In this document: piece by piece, positions 61,701 through 64,000 of the stretch
Position numbering within the stretch: position 1 is the first letter of the stretch
How the letters are laid out: the number at the start of each line of letters is the position of its first letter
Assembly (NCBI RefSeq): GCF_023101765.2
Contig: NC_064237.1
Coordinates: 5,029,649-5,093,648 of the forward strand
DNA length: 64,000 nucleotides
Origin: Spodoptera frugiperda
Lineage: Eukaryota > Arthropoda > Insecta > Lepidoptera > Noctuidae
Direction of reading: 5' to 3'
Translations under genes and position numbers: made by a program
Notes under the pieces: model-generated
Told to the model about the DNA's origin: nothing
Seen by the model: the letters and a program-made list of their open reading frames with translations, nothing else
Databases searched by the model: none

Positions 61701-63953
61701 TCTCCCCGCCTCCCGGAGGTCAAAGATCGTGTGTCGCATTATGTCAACCTGCAAACTTGCTCTGTTTCGACTTTACATTATTCAGGGTGTTCCCAATGAA
61801 TATTTACTCGCCCCAATTGAATCTCAATAGAGTTTTGTTAGTCCGACATTAACATTGCGGCTTGGATTATTTGGGAATCGTAATCCTCAACTTTCGTATA
61901 AATAAGTATTTTTGGGTGTCTTTAACTTGATTTGTGGGGAACAAACATTTTATGTTCGTTGTGAACTTGTTTTATGTAAGCTATATTACCTATTAGTATT
62001 TTCCAAACTGTAATACCGGCTACATAGTTGAGTATAGTTCATTGGACAGCATCAATAGCATTTATTTTACGTTTATTTGCTGTTCTAAACCGCTTCGCTT
62101 TTTGATTTAGTTTAAACAATAATTTATTATGTATTCAGCAAAGTGTTATCGTTTGCAGATCCCAAAATAGAACCAACAACAAAACAATGAATCCCCATTG
62201 CTGTGCTTATTTACAAATAAAATCAAACACAATAATGGTTCGCTAATGTAAATGTTTCTCTAATCAATTGAATAACACTAAGATTAAAATTGCAAATGGA
62301 ATCCTGTAAATGATAAATTTATCGTTTACTACGGTTCCAAAGTCAGTCAAGAGAAATCCTTCTAGATTTCGTCGAATCTAGAACAAGTCAGAGTGATTTG
62401 TGGCTTTTCTAATGTTCGGGACGCGAATTCTCCGGCTTTTAATCTTAGGATTAGTTTTAACAGAAATGGGGTGTTTGCAGTAAGACAAATGTAAATCCAG
62501 CGATATAAATCATTTTTACCATGTGCGACAACAGCGCGAGGGAGTTATGTAGTGGGTACCTACTTCATAAATCTAAAAGTTTGCATCGTAGTTTACTGTC
62601 ACAGCCAAGTTTCCGTGGTTTTACAATTTCAAATATACGTCTGAAATATCAGGAAGCTCCCTTCATATATGTATGTCGGGTGAATTTGTGGCTCCATTGT
62701 ATTGAATGCACTCACCTTTTGTTGATTTATGCCGATTCTTGGCTATGATTTTAGCATTCGACTTGTGTTTAGATAATGCCAAAACACATAGAAGGCCTCT
62801 AGATCTTAATTATAATTTCTATGTACAAACTTTTCCAATAAATATTGACAACTTTTATTCATTTCGGTAATTTATTGTAATGTTTATTGTTGTTTTCAAC
62901 AATTGTTTTTTGTTGTATACTAATACTTTTTACGTAGGTGCTCATTAATTCCGGCATAAATTTTGTATCAAGTATATCACATAAAGTGAAATTGAATACA
63001 AACATTTCTCATCTATTGTCCCACAGTCGCACCTCTTGCTTGTAATCATAATAATAGCAGTGCAATTAGCATTCCTGTTAATCTCCCGATAGATTCTGTA
63101 TTAATTGGGCCAGCTATGTAGGTGTGTTGAGATATAGGGACATTCGTATTTAGCAACTATGAATTATTGATATTAATTGTTACAACCATTTGTGGTCCTG
63201 TTTAATAAGACCTGAGTTAGGTACGTTCCAGTTGTATAATGCTCTCTGTGAAATTAATAACCGTTTATACGCAGTAACAGACAACAGAGATGAGAGAGGT
63301 ACCTACGCGGAATACCGCCGCAATCAGTCATTCAATACAACTTACTCTAAACAAGATTGAATTTCTGTGACAGCGACTAGTTCGATGCAGTTTCTATTAA
63401 AGTTTGATGTTACGAAATTCTAGGTAATGCACGTGCTTTTACTCCGAGATATCTCGCGCAGAAGTTATCTTTATGGTTAAAAGATGTAATAACTCACGTC
63501 GACTTTTTGGCTCGCCGGAGACTGCTGGAAATATGTCATTGCTTTCAGAGGATTTATTTAAACGTTACGCCTTTATGTAATAAGTGCGCTGTCTATCAAG
63601 TGCTCTCGTTATATTTCAGTTGAGAGGTAATCTTAAGTGTTGAAGTTTATATTGCTTCGATTAAACTTAGGAGAAAAGAACTTTTGACAACATATCTGAA
63701 GTTTTCACACAGGTACTTACTTAAAGATTTCTGAAGTTGTTATTTATCGGGACTGTGCGAAGAGTTGATAAATAAGATCAATCCTTTCAATATATATTTT
63801 TTATGTATTCAGGTATAATAGTGATACTGACGCTGGCGTTGCTGACACCATACTTCTACTTCATTCCCCGCGCTGCACTCTCTTCGGTCATCGTCTGTGC
63901 TGTTCTACAAATGGTCAATTATGAGATTATCAAAAAACTATGGAAAAGTAGCC
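46764..63953 (+). CDS. SLC26 sulfate/anion transporter, SLC26A11-like, 5' part (3' end outside window)
   Basis: Seven exons join in frame: 46764-46943, 51247-51442, 51761-51981, 54352-54532, 56423-56587, 59605-59766 and 63813-63953, giving 415 residues so far. The start is the ATG just after an acceptor (TTACAG at 46751-46756). SLC26/SulP features: GDLIAGVTVALTLVPQSIAY, then PQYGLYSSFMGPFVYAIMGT (the family signature region), NLGPSALLSLLT, ISLPVVSGFTSAAALTIASS, GLAVVPIVAILSNVAIAKAF, the NGSFSRSAVSDASGVKT block, and IPRAALSSVIVCAVLQMVNY. The family has 14 membrane-spanning segments and a C-terminal STAS domain, which must lie beyond the window. The closest subgroup seems to be the SLC26A11-like transporters, which are plasma or endomembrane sulfate/chloride carriers. 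After the first intron (phase 0), junctions are phase 1 except the third exon's end (phase 0). The exact substrate is inferred. Confidence 0.9.
48779..48905 (-). mobile_element. LINE-tail-like repeat, copy A
   Basis: On the minus strand: TACATACATAACCTCACGCC, AATCTCCCATGG, GCAGAGACATTGGAACACCA, ATTGCTACGAATCTTAG. The same order occurs on the plus strand at 50455-50575, which defines a shared family. Confidence 0.55.
50455..50575 (+). mobile_element. LINE-tail-like repeat, copy B
   Basis: TACATACATACATAACTTCA, CACGCCAGTCTCCCATGGGG, GTAGGCAGAGACAATGAAAC, GCCAATTGCTACGATTCTTA. It matches copy A in the opposite orientation. Confidence 0.55.
51982..54351 (+). other. SLC26 intron 3 (2.4 kb), nothing recognised
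   Basis: AT-rich intron without coding exon or defined repeat. Confidence 0.6.
54533..56422 (+). other. SLC26 intron 4 (1.9 kb), nothing recognised
   Basis: AT-rich intron. A short less AT-rich patch near 54890-54950 has no clear identity. Confidence 0.6.
56588..59604 (+). other. SLC26 intron 5 (3.0 kb) with one repeat remnant
   Basis: AT-rich intron holding a Helitron-like remnant at 57764-57919. No coding exon was seen. Confidence 0.6.
57764..57919 (+). mobile_element. Helitron-like remnant
   Basis: AACATATAGAGCTGAAGAG, a TTTGTTTGTTTG run, CTTCGGAACTACTCGTCCGA (the recurring 'activation' block of lepidopteran Helitrons) and a GCGCGGGAGTAGCTAA end, compatible with a CTRR terminus. The element is very short and its class is tentative. 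Confidence 0.4.
59767..63812 (+). other. SLC26 intron 6 (4.0 kb), nothing recognised
   Basis: AT-rich intron. I see no coding exon or repeat with definable ends. Confidence 0.55.
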
Positions 63954-64000
63954 GTGAGTATAATTTATCAGTATGTTTTTTCTATTTTATTCAATAACTT

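Noticed and set aside
1..64000. CRISPR array, operon or bacterial-type system
   Set aside because: The split genes, poly(A) signals and repeats show nuclear insect DNA. No spaced direct-repeat array is present.

Overview
This is a window of a moth or butterfly (Lepidoptera) nuclear genome. The evidence is AT-rich DNA, GT-AG introns interrupting well conserved animal genes, polyadenylation signals, and interspersed repeats of lepidopteran style: Helitrons starting TCTATACATATAATAAAAT and ending CTAG, tRNA-derived SINEs, an R1/Jockey-like LINE tail and hairpin MITEs. The species cannot be fixed from sequence alone; a noctuid-like moth is a guess.

Region 1 (1-8150) is the 3' three-quarters of Hrs/HGS, the ESCRT-0 endosomal sorting protein. 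It enters the window inside the FYVE domain and ends with a clathrin-box C terminus (LISFD). One 3.7 kb Hrs intron holds two complete genes: LSm5 on the minus strand and an intronless TPX2/mei-38-like spindle protein gene on the plus strand.

Region 2 (9199-30010) is a complete ATR (mei-41) checkpoint kinase gene. I reconstructed 29 coding exons that sum to 7602 bp (2533 residues plus stop) with consistent phases throughout. One intron uses a GC donor. Another was enlarged by a 3.65 kb decayed autonomous Helitron. Further introns hold two copies of a hairpin MITE, a TGTC/CCGT microsatellite repeat and a SINE.

Region 3 (30.1-46.7 kb) is a repeat-rich intergenic stretch with no confident gene. 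It holds a composite Helitron cluster, SINEs, LINE tails, a 2.0 kb foldback element with 0.6 kb arms (TA-flanked, with a truncated LINE at an arm edge), perfect short hairpins, one unassigned exon-like ORF (34229-34603) and one doubtful two-membrane-segment ORF on the minus strand (46261-46458).

Region 4 (46.7 kb to the end) is the 5' part of an SLC26 sulfate/anion transporter gene, SLC26A11-like. Seven coding exons are separated by introns of 0.3-4.3 kb, and the 3' part lies beyond the window. The genes are independent housekeeping or transport genes; nothing suggests an operon-like system. All functional calls come from reading motifs by eye, without database searches.
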